From contig CANMXJ010000003.1 of assembly GCA_947501805.1 (NCBI GenBank), forward strand, positions 1 through 64,000: a stretch of DNA of 64,000 nt, in the 5' to 3' direction. A model generated the notes under the pieces. That model was not told the origin of the DNA, did not search any database, and worked only from the letters and a program-made list of their open reading frames with translations. The first letter of the stretch is position 1. Every line of letters starts with the position of its first letter. The translations under genes and the position numbers were made by a program. Positions 56,899 through 64,000 of the stretch are shown here, piece after piece. This DNA is from an uncultured Sulfitobacter sp. (GTDB lineage Bacteria; Pseudomonadota; Alphaproteobacteria; Rhodobacterales; Rhodobacteraceae).

Positions 56899-57537
56899 CT
56901 AAAGCCGCGCCGCCAAACTGGTCAGTGCCTTGATCGCCGTAGCAAGATCACCATCTTCTGCACGTTGCTCGGCCAAACCCCAAATCGCGGCGATCTTTTT
57001 GGAGCGCGGGTCGTCCGCTGCGCCAAGCTGTTCCATTTGCGAGCGCAGCGGCGCGGCAAGGGCATCGTAGCGCGCCCGTTCCGGTGAAACGGAAGGCTCT
57101 TCGACATTTTCACTTGGCAGAGATTCACTTTGCCCGGCTTCGGCTACATGATCCTCTTCAGGCGTCGCGGTATTCGCCGTTACGTTTTCCTCTTCGTCAC
57201 TTGGCAGCTCGGCAACCTCGTCGACCAGTTCAACACTCATATTGAGTTTGAGAAGCTTCAGATATTTCTTGAGGTTCTTCGCAAGCCCAGTCGGCTTTAT
57301 GCCCTCACAACACAACTTGATCGTGCGCCCGTCCACTTCCATCCGCCCCTTGGCGATCTTGGCTGTGGTGCCATCAGCGCGGGCTTGACGGGCCAGCACT
57401 TTCGAAATTGTGCGCCGGTGCATCACAAAAACCGTCTCGACGGGTTCCTCACCCATGCAGACCGCAAAGTTAAGAGACCGCTTGCGCCCAAGTTTGACCA
57501 GCGTTCTGATCTCTTCCTTTTCACCTTCGGATATCAT
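56899..57537 (-). CDS. Protein of unknown function, candidate neighbour of the retron
   Basis: A 212-residue protein. An N-terminal basic domain (residues about 10-100, VKLGRKRSLNFAVCMGEEP, HRRTISKVLARQARADGT, LAKNLKKYLKLLKLN) is followed by a Glu/Ser-rich acidic linker (110-155) and a helical C terminus. No catalytic motif is recognised. It lies 127 bp downstream of the reverse transcriptase on the same strand, so co-transcription is possible, but its base composition looks like that of the host and it may be an ordinary chromosomal gene convergent with hemH. Confidence 0.65.
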   Translation of the reverse strand: MISEGEKEEIRTLVKLGRKRSLNFAVCMGEEPVETVFVMHRRTISKVLARQARADGTTAKIAKGRMEVDGRTIKLCCEGIKPTGLAKNLKKYLKLLKLNMSVELVDEVAELPSDEEENVTANTATPEEDHVAEAGQSESLPSENVEEPSVSPERARYDALAAPLRSQMEQLGAADDPRSKKIAAIWGLAEQRAEDGDLATAIKALTSLAARL

Positions 57538-57664
57538 GGCAAGCTCCCTTGGTACGTAACCAAAGCGTAGAGCGTTGTTGGAAATCTGGCAACTGTGGTG
57601 GAGATGGCAGGTTTTGAAACTCAGTGGCGGCTATGCGGATAAACCTACCGTTCAATTCCAACTC

Positions 57665-58957
57665 TTAAAGGTCTGCTCTCTTTAGAAGGCGCTGTAGCTT
57701 CAAACCGCGACTTGGGTTGACAGCCTCAACCCAATTAATCTTGCCCAATAGTGACGCTCTAAAAACAGGGTTCAAAAGGCGGGTATCATCGGGTTTCCCG
57801 CAGGCATGAATAACTGCCTTTAAGTGGTCGAACAGTTTACGATCAATGTTGAGGCGCTCGTTCACAACAACGCCTGTTACCATCTGCCGTGACGTGTTCG
57901 ACATCAAACGGGTCTTCGCTCGATTGATTGCAAAGCCCTCATCACGAACAATTTGTGGAACAATCCTCAAGAGCGAACCGACAATATGTTTGTCTCCGGA
58001 GAAACTTAGATCGTCAGCGTATCGACTGTAGTGAGCGCCTAGACTGTTCGCGAGCGCTGATAATCGACGATCCAGCGTAAAAGAGACGTGATTTGCCAAT
58101 GCTGGTGATACTGGCGACCCCTGCGGCAAATGCGGTTTGCGATACGATGATCTGTCATCAAAATTTAGGCGTTCCAGTATGCGAGGCGGCGTCGATGTCG
58201 TGCACAATGCTGTCAGATATTGGGCGACTTCATGTGGATAACCAAGGCATCTAAAGAGTCCAAATATCCGCCCCGCCCCGATAGAGGGAAAGAAATCTCT
58301 CAGATCAAAGCAAACCACGACATCTTCGCCTACATGTCTGCTGGCCGCTTGCAGGCAATTCCGACCTTTCACAAAACCGAATGCGTCAGTGTGGCTTTGT
58401 AGCTTGCTAATGATGTCATGATGTATCTGGCGCTGAACTGCCTTCAAATTCTGTTTGGGCGCTTCAATCACCCTAATGCCCTTCGTCTTCTTTTTCTTTA
58501 TTAGATAGTGATAGTGATAGTGATTGACTGCAGTCTCGCCGTGTTCCTCATATCGGCGGTGTCGATCTGCCAGATACTCTAGGCGGGCTGTTGGTAACAA
58601 AAGCCATTCAGCGAGGCTTCCCACTGTTGGAAGTTGAGGCACATCCAGATCAGTAAACGCTGAAATAGGAGACATGACTGGTGATGTTAAGTCGCGAGCG
58701 GGCCAAATATCGCGTTTCTGACAAAACCGAAAAGCCCGCTCGAAATTGTGAATATGCAATAGGGAGCTAGCCACGGAATTGGCAGATGGAGCATATTGAG
58801 ATGGCAGTGCGAGAAACAGCTCAGCAACTATTTCGGGCACAAGCCTATGAAGAACATATGGAAACCTTCGCAGCAAATTGATCGTTATGAACTCCTGTGT
58901 CCACGATCCAACTGTGAGACTATCCGCTATATTGCGTGAAAACTCCGACTTATTCAT
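57665..58957 (-). CDS. Retron-type reverse transcriptase with an N-terminal extension
   Basis: A 430-residue reverse transcriptase. Conserved blocks: RVIEAPKQNLKAVQR (162-176), FGFVKGR (193-199), AASRH at 204-208 in place of the retron NAxxH, VCFDLRDFFPSI (catalytic Asp 218), LPQGSPVSPALAN (277-289), YADD (313-316) and the retron-specific VTGVVVN (360-366). Residues 1 to about 140 extend beyond the usual 310-330-residue retron RT, a feature shared with myxobacterial retrons. No ribosome site is evident before the ATG. It lies 12 bp downstream of a structured region with an a1/a2-type repeat, which supports a retron rather than a group II intron (no maturase or endonuclease domain). Confidence 0.92.
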   Translation of the reverse strand: MNKSEFSRNIADSLTVGSWTQEFITINLLRRFPYVLHRLVPEIVAELFLALPSQYAPSANSVASSLLHIHNFERAFRFCQKRDIWPARDLTSPVMSPISAFTDLDVPQLPTVGSLAEWLLLPTARLEYLADRHRRYEEHGETAVNHYHYHYLIKKKKTKGIRVIEAPKQNLKAVQRQIHHDIISKLQSHTDAFGFVKGRNCLQAASRHVGEDVVVCFDLRDFFPSIGAGRIFGLFRCLGYPHEVAQYLTALCTTSTPPRILERLNFDDRSSYRKPHLPQGSPVSPALANHVSFTLDRRLSALANSLGAHYSRYADDLSFSGDKHIVGSLLRIVPQIVRDEGFAINRAKTRLMSNTSRQMVTGVVVNERLNIDRKLFDHLKAVIHACGKPDDTRLLNPVFRASLLGKINWVEAVNPSRGLKLQRLLKRADL

Positions 58958-58969
58958 TTTAGAAAATCT

Positions 58970-59210
58970 GTTGCAACGAACGGTCTCTGCTTTCTCGGTC
59001 TCGCGCTACCTGGACTGGGTGAAGCCCAGAGGCGGTAGCGCCATGTTTGCCCAGGTAACATTCGCAGACGGGGATACCCCGCCCAACTCCATACATCGCT
59101 GTACAGAGTATCCAAAGACCGCCGTTGCGGAAGCAAGGATGCAATAGGAAGTAGAATTTGCCAAGTCCAAGTTGGCGAACTGGACTCAGTTTCCTGGCGT
59201 TCGCTGCAAC
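58970..59210 (-). ncRNA. Predicted retron msr-msd RNA
   Basis: On the minus strand, 5' to 3': the a1 arm GTTGCAGCGAACG (59210-59198) is complementary to the a2 arm CGTTCGTTGCAAC (58982-58970) over 13 bp with one G.U pair. Between them lie a stem AGTCCAGTT/AACTTGGACT with a CGCC loop (59186-59164, msr-like), TTGC-TTCC-GCAA (about 59134-59123), CGGGG-TAT-CCCCG (59081-59069), and a strong msd-like hairpin GCGCTACC...GGTAGCGC (59041-59003) with an inner CTGGG/CCCAG stem. CGGTCT (59121-59116) can also pair with AGACCG (58986-58981), closing the msd. The RT gene begins 12 bp beyond a2. Exact ends and branching G are not determinable by eye. Confidence 0.75.
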
Positions 59211-59287
59211 ACAGAAAATTGTCACTCCGGACTCGAAATTGCGATCCGCAGCATCAAAACCAAACCTATTACCCTACCCTGAAAACA

Positions 59288-59320
59288 CAAAAAAGGCGGT
59301 ACCGAAGTACCGCCTTTTCC
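59288..59320 (-). terminator. Intrinsic terminator with a C(UUCG)G tetraloop
   Basis: AAAAGGCGGTAC-TTCG-GTACCGCCTTTT on the minus strand (12-bp perfect stem, 59318-59291) followed by two more Ts. It ends the 60-residue protein gene and insulates the retron downstream. Confidence 0.93.
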
Positions 59321-59340
59321 GTTTGAAATCACCGTAGTGC

Positions 59341-59523
59341 TTAGTCGGATGCAACAGCAGCTGCAACCAGAACCAGCAGGATCAGTGGCAACAGAACACC
59401 ACCGGAAGAACCGGAAGCTTCCTGTACGATCACTGGTGCTTCGATTACTGGGTCTGCAAGAGAACCAGCAAATGCTGTGGATGCGGCGGCTGAAAGAGCA
59501 GCGGCTAGAACGATCTTTTTCAT
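59341..59523 (-). CDS. Small exported or membrane protein, 60 residues
   Basis: A signal peptide-like start (MKKIVLAAALSAAASTAFAG, cleavage near 19), a Ser/Gly spacer (SGSSGG) and a C-terminal membrane helix (LLPLILLVLVAAAVA) ending in SD. CTGGAG precedes the ATG nine bases upstream. It forms its own short unit with a strong terminator 20 bp downstream. The family is common in Rhodobacterales but its role is unknown; if the signal is cleaved, a 40-residue membrane peptide would remain. Confidence 0.78.
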   Translation of the reverse strand: MKKIVLAAALSAAASTAFAGSLADPVIEAPVIVQEASGSSGGVLLPLILLVLVAAAVASD

Positions 59524-59662
59524 AGTATTAACTCCAGAAATGGCGTGTGACGCAAGAGCGCACACGCGCCCAAGACTTACCTCGTAGAACTTTCTAAACA
59601 TCATAACAGGGTGAATGCAAACCCAGATTCAGTCTAGACGACTTACAATCGACGCAATGTCG

Positions 59663-60274
59663 TCAAATAAGCAACACTTGTGTTCCCACGTTTGCCATCT
59701 CGTAAAGCTCTTCAATGTGTTCGTTATACAAGCCGATGCATCCGTTGGATGACTTACGCCCGATTTTACGCGTATCGTGAGTGCCGTGAATACGATAATA
59801 CGTCCAGCTCAGGTGCAAAGACCGTGTGCCAAGCGGATTTTCGGGACCGGGTCCGATGAACGGCGGCCATTCCGGATTGCGCTTGAGCATGGAAGGTGTC
59901 GGACGCCAAGACGGCTCCGGATCTTTCAGGATAACCTTGGTCCGGCCACGGCGTGTCAAATCATCGGTCAGCGGTACGCTTGACGGATAAAGCTTGTAGA
60001 TACTCTGATCCTCGGACCAGTAATGCACCGCGCGGCTGTCGATATCGACCAGAATTGCACCGTTCTTGGTGTTGTCAAAATAAGGCTGCCAGTCCAGCGT
60101 CCGGAAGCTGGAAATATTGCGGCGAACCACCTCGGTCAGATCACGCTCTGTCTGTGTCGTCGCGGCAGAGTTCACAGACGCGATGTCCTGTGCCAACGCA
60201 GGTGTCGCCAGCATCGCCGCGCTGCCGGCTAAGAAGCTGCGGCGGCTTGTTGGATTGAATCGTTTGTCAGACAT
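59663..60274 (-). CDS. L,D-transpeptidase (YkuD family) with a Tat signal
   Basis: A 203-residue secreted enzyme. The Tat motif SRRSFLAGSA (residues 10-19) precedes the AQ cleavage site near 30. The YkuD active site spans YRIHGTHDTRKIGRKSSNGCIGL (near residues 168-190) with the nucleophile Cys in SNGCIGLYN. L,D-transpeptidases cross-link peptidoglycan or attach outer-membrane lipoproteins. Divergent from the CAP protein gene over 170 bp. Confidence 0.93.
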   Translation of the reverse strand: MSDKRFNPTSRRSFLAGSAAMLATPALAQDIASVNSAATTQTERDLTEVVRRNISSFRTLDWQPYFDNTKNGAILVDIDSRAVHYWSEDQSIYKLYPSSVPLTDDLTRRGRTKVILKDPEPSWRPTPSMLKRNPEWPPFIGPGPENPLGTRSLHLSWTYYRIHGTHDTRKIGRKSSNGCIGLYNEHIEELYEMANVGTQVLLI

Positions 60275-60444
60275 GTTGTGTCTCCATCAACGGAAATTCT
60301 TGTGATAGCCGTCTATATATGGCGCGAAAGACGCAGTATCAAATCAAACAACCGTCATGTGGCACAGTAACGCTGATGTGCGTTTGAACTGCAACGCACT
60401 GCACTGTAAGGATTGTCGAACTTAAAACCCGCTGGAGCAGCACC

Positions 60445-60954
60445 ATGATCCGTATTCTGTCTGTCTTTTTGGCGCTCGCGCTTTCCTTGGCTGCTTGTGC
60501 GCCTTCCGCGCCGCAGCTTGGCAACGATGGCAAGCCGCTGCCAAAAGCCTACCGGATCAACAAATCCGATACCGCCAAAATCCAGTTCCGCATGGAAGAT
60601 TCCATCAATGCCCTGCGTCAGGCTGGCGGGCGCGCGCCGATCCAGCTCAACCCGCAACTTAACGCCGCCGCCGCTACCCATTCCCGCGATATGTCGATCC
60701 AGAATCGCCCATGGCATTTCGGATCGGATGGATCATCGCCAATCGACCGGATCAACCGCGTTGGATATTCCGGCAAACTGATTGGCGAGACGATTTCAGA
60801 AACCTATGAATCCGAGCTTGAGACCTTGGCCGCCTGGATGGATCAGCCTGATACGCGCCGTATTCTGATGTCACCAGACGCCCGCAACATGGGTTTCGCA
60901 TGGTTTCAGGAAAAAGGTGGCAAAATCTGGTGGACCTTGGTGATGGGCGGCTAA
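60445..60954 (+). CDS. CAP/SCP-domain lipoprotein
   Basis: A 169-residue protein with a lipoprotein signal (SLAACAPS; lipidated Cys near 18) and a CAP domain (RAPIQLNPQLNAAAATHSRDM, PWHFGSDGSSPIDRINRVGY, IGETI, WMDQPDTRRILMSPDARNMGF, the signature His-Glu region). CAP proteins of bacteria are secreted; binding or hydrolytic roles remain unclear. It is flanked by two L,D-transpeptidase genes, pointing to an envelope function. Confidence 0.88.
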   Translation: MIRILSVFLALALSLAACAPSAPQLGNDGKPLPKAYRINKSDTAKIQFRMEDSINALRQAGGRAPIQLNPQLNAAAATHSRDMSIQNRPWHFGSDGSSPIDRINRVGYSGKLIGETISETYESELETLAAWMDQPDTRRILMSPDARNMGFAWFQEKGGKIWWTLVMGG

Positions 60955-60966
60955 CGCCCACTTCAT

Positions 60967-61464
60967 CTACGGATTAAGCTGGATCGGCGTGCCGTTGCGC
61001 ACCATCGCGTAAATCTTTTCCATCTGGCGGTTTGTCACCGAAATGCAGCCCCACGTCCAGTCGGCCTGGTCTTTGCGCAACGGGTTTTCCTGACCGTGAA
61101 TAAAGATATCACCGCCCGGTGATTTCCCCAGCATCTTGGCCTTTTGACGGTCCCGTTCATTGGGATAGGAAATCCCTAACGACAAATGGAAACGACTGTT
61201 GGGGTTACGACGGTCAATTGTGTAAATCCCTTCAGGGGTTTTTCCGTCACCCTCGATCTCTTTATGACCTGTCGGGGCAAAACCAAGCTTGATATCGTAG
61301 TCCTTCAGCACTTTGTCATGGTGCAAAAGCATCATTTTACGCGCGCCTTTATTCACCACTACATAGGTGACTTCCGGACCGCTGTACCGCTTGAATTTAC
61401 TGTCACTGCACGCGCCCAGCGCGACCAAAGCAGTCCCGCCAAGAATTAGATTTCTGCGCTTCAT
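60967..61464 (-). CDS. L,D-transpeptidase lipoprotein
   Basis: A 165-residue YkuD-family protein with a lipobox-like signal (ILGGTALVALGACS; Cys near 19). The active site includes GDIFIHGQENP (near residue 118) and TWGCISVTNRQM with the nucleophile Cys (near 140). Start chosen as the ATG at 61464; the frame is open to 61518 through earlier codons that would displace the signal peptide. Convergent with the CAP gene. Confidence 0.9.
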   Translation of the reverse strand: MKRRNLILGGTALVALGACSDSKFKRYSGPEVTYVVVNKGARKMMLLHHDKVLKDYDIKLGFAPTGHKEIEGDGKTPEGIYTIDRRNPNSRFHLSLGISYPNERDRQKAKMLGKSPGGDIFIHGQENPLRKDQADWTWGCISVTNRQMEKIYAMVRNGTPIQLNP

Positions 61465-61537
61465 ACCCGCTCGCCTCATGTGCCGGATGTTACCGGCCGA
61501 TTGATTATGCGCTAACATATACCAATCAATTTCTCAG

Positions 61538-62788
61538 TCAAAAGGTTGTGAGCTTAAGACCTGTTTTTGCACCTTCACGTGTGAATGATGCCGCAAGCTC
61601 CACATGGGGTGACCAGCGGAATTGGTCCACCACTTGCACCCAGTCGAGGGTATAGCCCGCATCACACAAAATCTGCGCATCTCGTGCAAATGTCACCGGG
61701 TTGCAGGACACATAAGCGATCCGGCGCACGGCCGCTTTGCAGATTTCCACAACCTGCCGTTCCGCACCGGCACGTGGCGGATCAAGAACGATCGCATCAA
61801 GTTTTAGCATTTCATCCGGCAAGATTGGACGACGGTACAAATCGCGTGCCTCAGTGGTCAAAGGCTTGAGCCCTTTTGCCATGCGCCAACCCTGATCAAG
61901 CGCTGTCATCATTTCCGGCACACTTTCAACCGCATGCACACTGGCATGTTCGGCCAAAGGCAGCGCAAAGGTGCCACAACCTGCGAATAGATCGGCAATA
62001 TGATCTGCCTCGCCAACCGCTTCGCGTACGGCGGCCAACAAGGATTCCTCGCCATGTTTGGTTGCCTGCAAAAACGAACCGGAGGGCGGCAAGACTGTGC
62101 CTCTCCCAAACGCAATTGTTGGCGGCAGGCGCGTGGCAATCACCTCGTCCTCCCATGCCAGACGTGCAAGGCCAATTTCCTCACATAGTTGCGCAAGTGT
62201 CATGCGCAGTGGCCCATCCAGCGGCTTGCCCTGCGCAACTGCCACATCCAATCCGTTGTCAGAAAGCGTAACAGTAACAGCCAATGTCGCCTTGCGACTG
62301 CTCCCGACCATCGCCAGTTGACGCGCAACGTCGAGGCCTTGCATCAGATCAGGATCCAGCAACTGACAGCCGGGAATCTCGATTATCACATCGGAACCGC
62401 GCCCGAAGAAACCCGCCATGGCACCTTTTTTGGTCCGCCGCGCAGCGAAGGTTGCACGTCTGCGCGAGTTCGCAGGTGATGTCAGGATGGGCTTGAAAAC
62501 AGTCTCTAATCCGTAAGCATCCAGCGCATTGCGAACAACACCGATTTTCCAGTCCGCCACCAAAGCGTCCGAAGCATGCTGCAAACTGCATCCACCGCAT
62601 GATTTGAAATGCCGGCACGGCGGTGCCACACGATCCGCCGAGGGCGTCACGATCCGCACGTCCTCAAGCGTCTGACCAGACACCGTACCCGTTACAACTT
62701 CACCCGGAAGCGCCATAGGCACAAACAACGGACCCTCGGCGATCCCGTCACCATGGTGGCCCAACCTGCGTATAATATGTTCACTCAT
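61538..62788 (-). CDS. Class I SAM-dependent RNA methyltransferase (RumA/RlmD-like)
   Basis: A 416-residue uracil-5-methyltransferase-like enzyme. An iron-sulfur cysteine cluster CRHFKSCGGC (near residues 58-67) is present; the SAM motif is DLFAGCGTFALPLA (near 265), and the catalytic segment VLDPPRAGAERQ leads to the nucleophile Cys in YVSCNPVTFARD (near 358). The N terminus (IRRLGHHGDGIAEGPLFVPM) is a TRAM-like domain. Target rRNA or tRNA uridine cannot be assigned. Confidence 0.93.
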   Translation of the reverse strand: MSEHIIRRLGHHGDGIAEGPLFVPMALPGEVVTGTVSGQTLEDVRIVTPSADRVAPPCRHFKSCGGCSLQHASDALVADWKIGVVRNALDAYGLETVFKPILTSPANSRRRATFAARRTKKGAMAGFFGRGSDVIIEIPGCQLLDPDLMQGLDVARQLAMVGSSRKATLAVTVTLSDNGLDVAVAQGKPLDGPLRMTLAQLCEEIGLARLAWEDEVIATRLPPTIAFGRGTVLPPSGSFLQATKHGEESLLAAVREAVGEADHIADLFAGCGTFALPLAEHASVHAVESVPEMMTALDQGWRMAKGLKPLTTEARDLYRRPILPDEMLKLDAIVLDPPRAGAERQVVEICKAAVRRIAYVSCNPVTFARDAQILCDAGYTLDWVQVVDQFRWSPHVELAASFTREGAKTGLKLTTF

Positions 62789-62825
62789 GCCCTGCCCTTA
62801 ACGCGCAAACCGCGCCAGCCCAAGC

Positions 62826-64000
62826 CTATTCGGCAGCTTTCAAGTTCAAAAACCCACCAGACTGGCGGTTCCAGTATCTCGCGTAGAGCCCGTTTTGCGC
62901 CAGCAGGTCCTCATGTGCGCCACTTTCAACAATTCGGCCTGCATCCATAACGATGATACGGTCCATTTCCGTCAATGTGGAAAGACGGTGCGCAATGGCC
63001 AACACTGTCTTGCCTTCCATCACCCGCGTCAACGCCTGCTGAATCGCTGCTTCTACCTCACTATCCAACGCCGAGGTCGCCTCATCCAGCACCAGTATAG
63101 GCGCGTCTTTCAAAATAGCCCGTGCCAACGCGATGCGTTGACGTTGCCCCCCAGACAGCTTGACGCCACGCTCTCCCAAATGCGCGTCATAGCCCTGACG
63201 TCCTTTGTGATCTTGCAAACCCTGAATAAATCCGTGCGCTTCTGCCCTTTCCGCAGCGGCAATAACATCGTCGTGGCTCGCGTCAGGACGCCCGTACAGA
63301 ATATTGTCCTGTGCAGAACGGTTAAACATCGCCGTCTCCTGCGTCACCATTCCTATATTGCGCCGCAAGCTTTCCTGCGTGACCTCACGAATATCCGTCC
63401 CGTCAATTGTAATGGAGCCGCTTTCCCCTTCGTAGAGCCGCAATAGCAATGCAACCAGCGTTGATTTGCCTGCGCCGGACGCGCCGACAATACCCAACTT
63501 CTCGCCTGGTTTGATTGTCAGGTTGATACCTTCGATACCGCCCGTTTCGCGGCCATACGCAAAGCTGACATCTTCGAGCGTGATCTCACCGTTTGGCACA
63601 TCCAGGGCCTCGGCCTCATCTGTATCATCAACCCTGTTGCGTGGTGTTAAGGTCTTCATGCCGTCTTCGATCTCACCGATATTTGAATAGATCGCCATCA
63701 ACGTAAAACTGACCCACCCCGTCATTTGCGCAATGCGGATCGCAACCGCACCCGAAGCAACGATATCGCCTTCTGTGGCAATACCGCGCTGCCACGATAG
63801 GATTGTCCCGCCGATCAATAGCACCGGCAACAGACCGGCCAGCGTCATAAGTGCCAACCGAAACCCTGCTGACAGATATCCAAACTCGACTGCCCGTTCA
63901 CGAAACGTCTTCATCGCGCCCAGCGCCGCGCGGTCTTCGTGATCTGCATGCGCAAACAGTTTAACTGTCTTGATGTTGGTAATCGTATCTACCACCTGCC
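62826..64000 (-). CDS. MsbA/LmrA-type ABC exporter, C-terminal part
   Basis: The gene continues past the window end; 391 codons including the stop are present, covering the last four or so membrane helices and the whole nucleotide-binding domain. Walker A GIVGASGAGKSTLVALL, Q-loop VTQETAMFNRS, signature LSGGQRQRIALARAIL, Walker B ILVLDEATSALD and the switch His in AIAHRLSTL are intact. Such half-transporters export lipids or drugs; a lipid flippase is plausible among these envelope genes. Confidence 0.92.
   Translation of the reverse strand, partial: QVVDTITNIKTVKLFAHADHEDRAALGAMKTFRERAVEFGYLSAGFRLALMTLAGLLPVLLIGGTILSWQRGIATEGDIVASGAVAIRIAQMTGWVSFTLMAIYSNIGEIEDGMKTLTPRNRVDDTDEAEALDVPNGEITLEDVSFAYGRETGGIEGINLTIKPGEKLGIVGASGAGKSTLVALLLRLYEGESGSITIDGTDIREVTQESLRRNIGMVTQETAMFNRSAQDNILYGRPDASHDDVIAAAERAEAHGFIQGLQDHKGRQGYDAHLGERGVKLSGGQRQRIALARAILKDAPILVLDEATSALDSEVEAAIQQALTRVMEGKTVLAIAHRLSTLTEMDRIIVMDAGRIVESGAHEDLLAQNGLYARYWNRQSGGFLNLKAAE

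Larger units (their letters stand above)
58958..59340. other. 383-bp gap upstream of the reverse transcriptase
   Basis: It holds the predicted msr-msd RNA (58970-59210) and the terminator of the 60-residue gene (59288-59320). The remaining 70-75 bp (59215-59287) must carry the retron promoter; no clear -35/-10 pair is visible, although TTGATG on the minus strand near 59247 is a possible -35. The plus-strand open frames here have no ribosome site and are not called. Confidence 0.6.

Noticed and set aside
57665..58957. Group II intron reverse transcriptase or DGR
   Set aside because: No maturase X, DNA-binding or HNH domain, no domain V/VI-like RNA and no template/variable repeat pair seen; retron motifs are present instead.
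58878..59147. 89-codon plus-strand frame across the retron RNA
   Set aside because: Overlaps the RT start and the msr-msd region, lacks a ribosome site; the structured-RNA reading explains the region better.
1..64000. CRISPR arrays, insertion sequences, tRNA or rRNA genes
   Set aside because: I found no regularly spaced repeats, transposase-like frames or cloverleaf-like intergenic segments by eye; a tRNAscan or BLAST run would be decisive.

Overview
The window looks like chromosomal DNA of a marine Roseobacter-group alphaproteobacterium (Rhodobacterales). The evidence is the trimethylamine N-oxide pathway genes tmm and tdm, the gene neighbourhoods (kdsD-lptC-lptA-lptB-hpf-ptsN; rimP-nusA-ylxR-infB; dnaK-dnaJ), the NodH-like sulfotransferase cluster, and a moderate GC content (about 53-57% in lines sampled by eye). 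I saw no tRNA, rRNA, CRISPR array or insertion sequence.

Layout. 1-5.3 kb: methylated-amine catabolism (the end of a gamma-glutamylmethylamide/glutamine synthetase, tmm, then convergent tdm with a truncated haemoglobin). 5.4-7.4 kb: an EamA permease and a GlxA/AraC regulator preceded by a 34-codon ORF. 8.1-14.8 kb: a phenylacetate operon (thiolase, paaABCD, paaZ, PaaX-type regulator) without paaE. 14.8-19.6 kb: RNase D, then the envelope/stress operon kdsD-lptCAB-hpf-ptsN. 19.6-29.8 kb: a nine-gene minus-strand operon for a sulfated surface polysaccharide (cysQ, kdsB, GT2, galU, galE, GT4, GT2/92, GT14, double sulfotransferase), flanked by a KpsM-like exporter permease. 31-44.5 kb: alkB, dnaKJ, radC, a binding-protein/OmpA fusion, secA, parvulin, argJ, mutT and a 44-residue protein. 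44.5-50 kb: the infB-ylxR-nusA-rimP operon, with a promoter and an intrinsic terminator in its leader. 50-57.5 kb: peptidase, ubiG, MarR, nitrilase, grxC, comF, an NDUFAF5-like protein, hemH and an unknown gene. 57.7-59.2 kb: a retron. 59.3-64 kb: envelope genes (two L,D-transpeptidases, a CAP protein), an RNA methyltransferase and a partial MsbA-type ABC exporter.

The most interesting element is the retron at 57.7-59.2 kb. A 430-residue retron-type reverse transcriptase (YADD, LPQGSPVSP, VTGVVVN, AASRH in place of NAxxH) carries an N-terminal extension of about 140 residues. Twelve bases upstream of it is a candidate msr-msd RNA, bounded by a 13-bp a1/a2 inverted repeat and containing several strong hairpins. 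No known retron effector is adjacent, so the extension or the unknown downstream gene is the candidate partner.

Genes that appear to work together: Tmm oxidises trimethylamine to its N-oxide and Tdm splits that to dimethylamine and formaldehyde, while the upstream synthetase would handle methylamine. CysQ would remove the PAP made by the PAPS-dependent sulfotransferase at the far end of the same operon. GalU, GalE and KdsB would supply UDP-Glc, UDP-Gal and CMP-Kdo to its glycosyltransferases.
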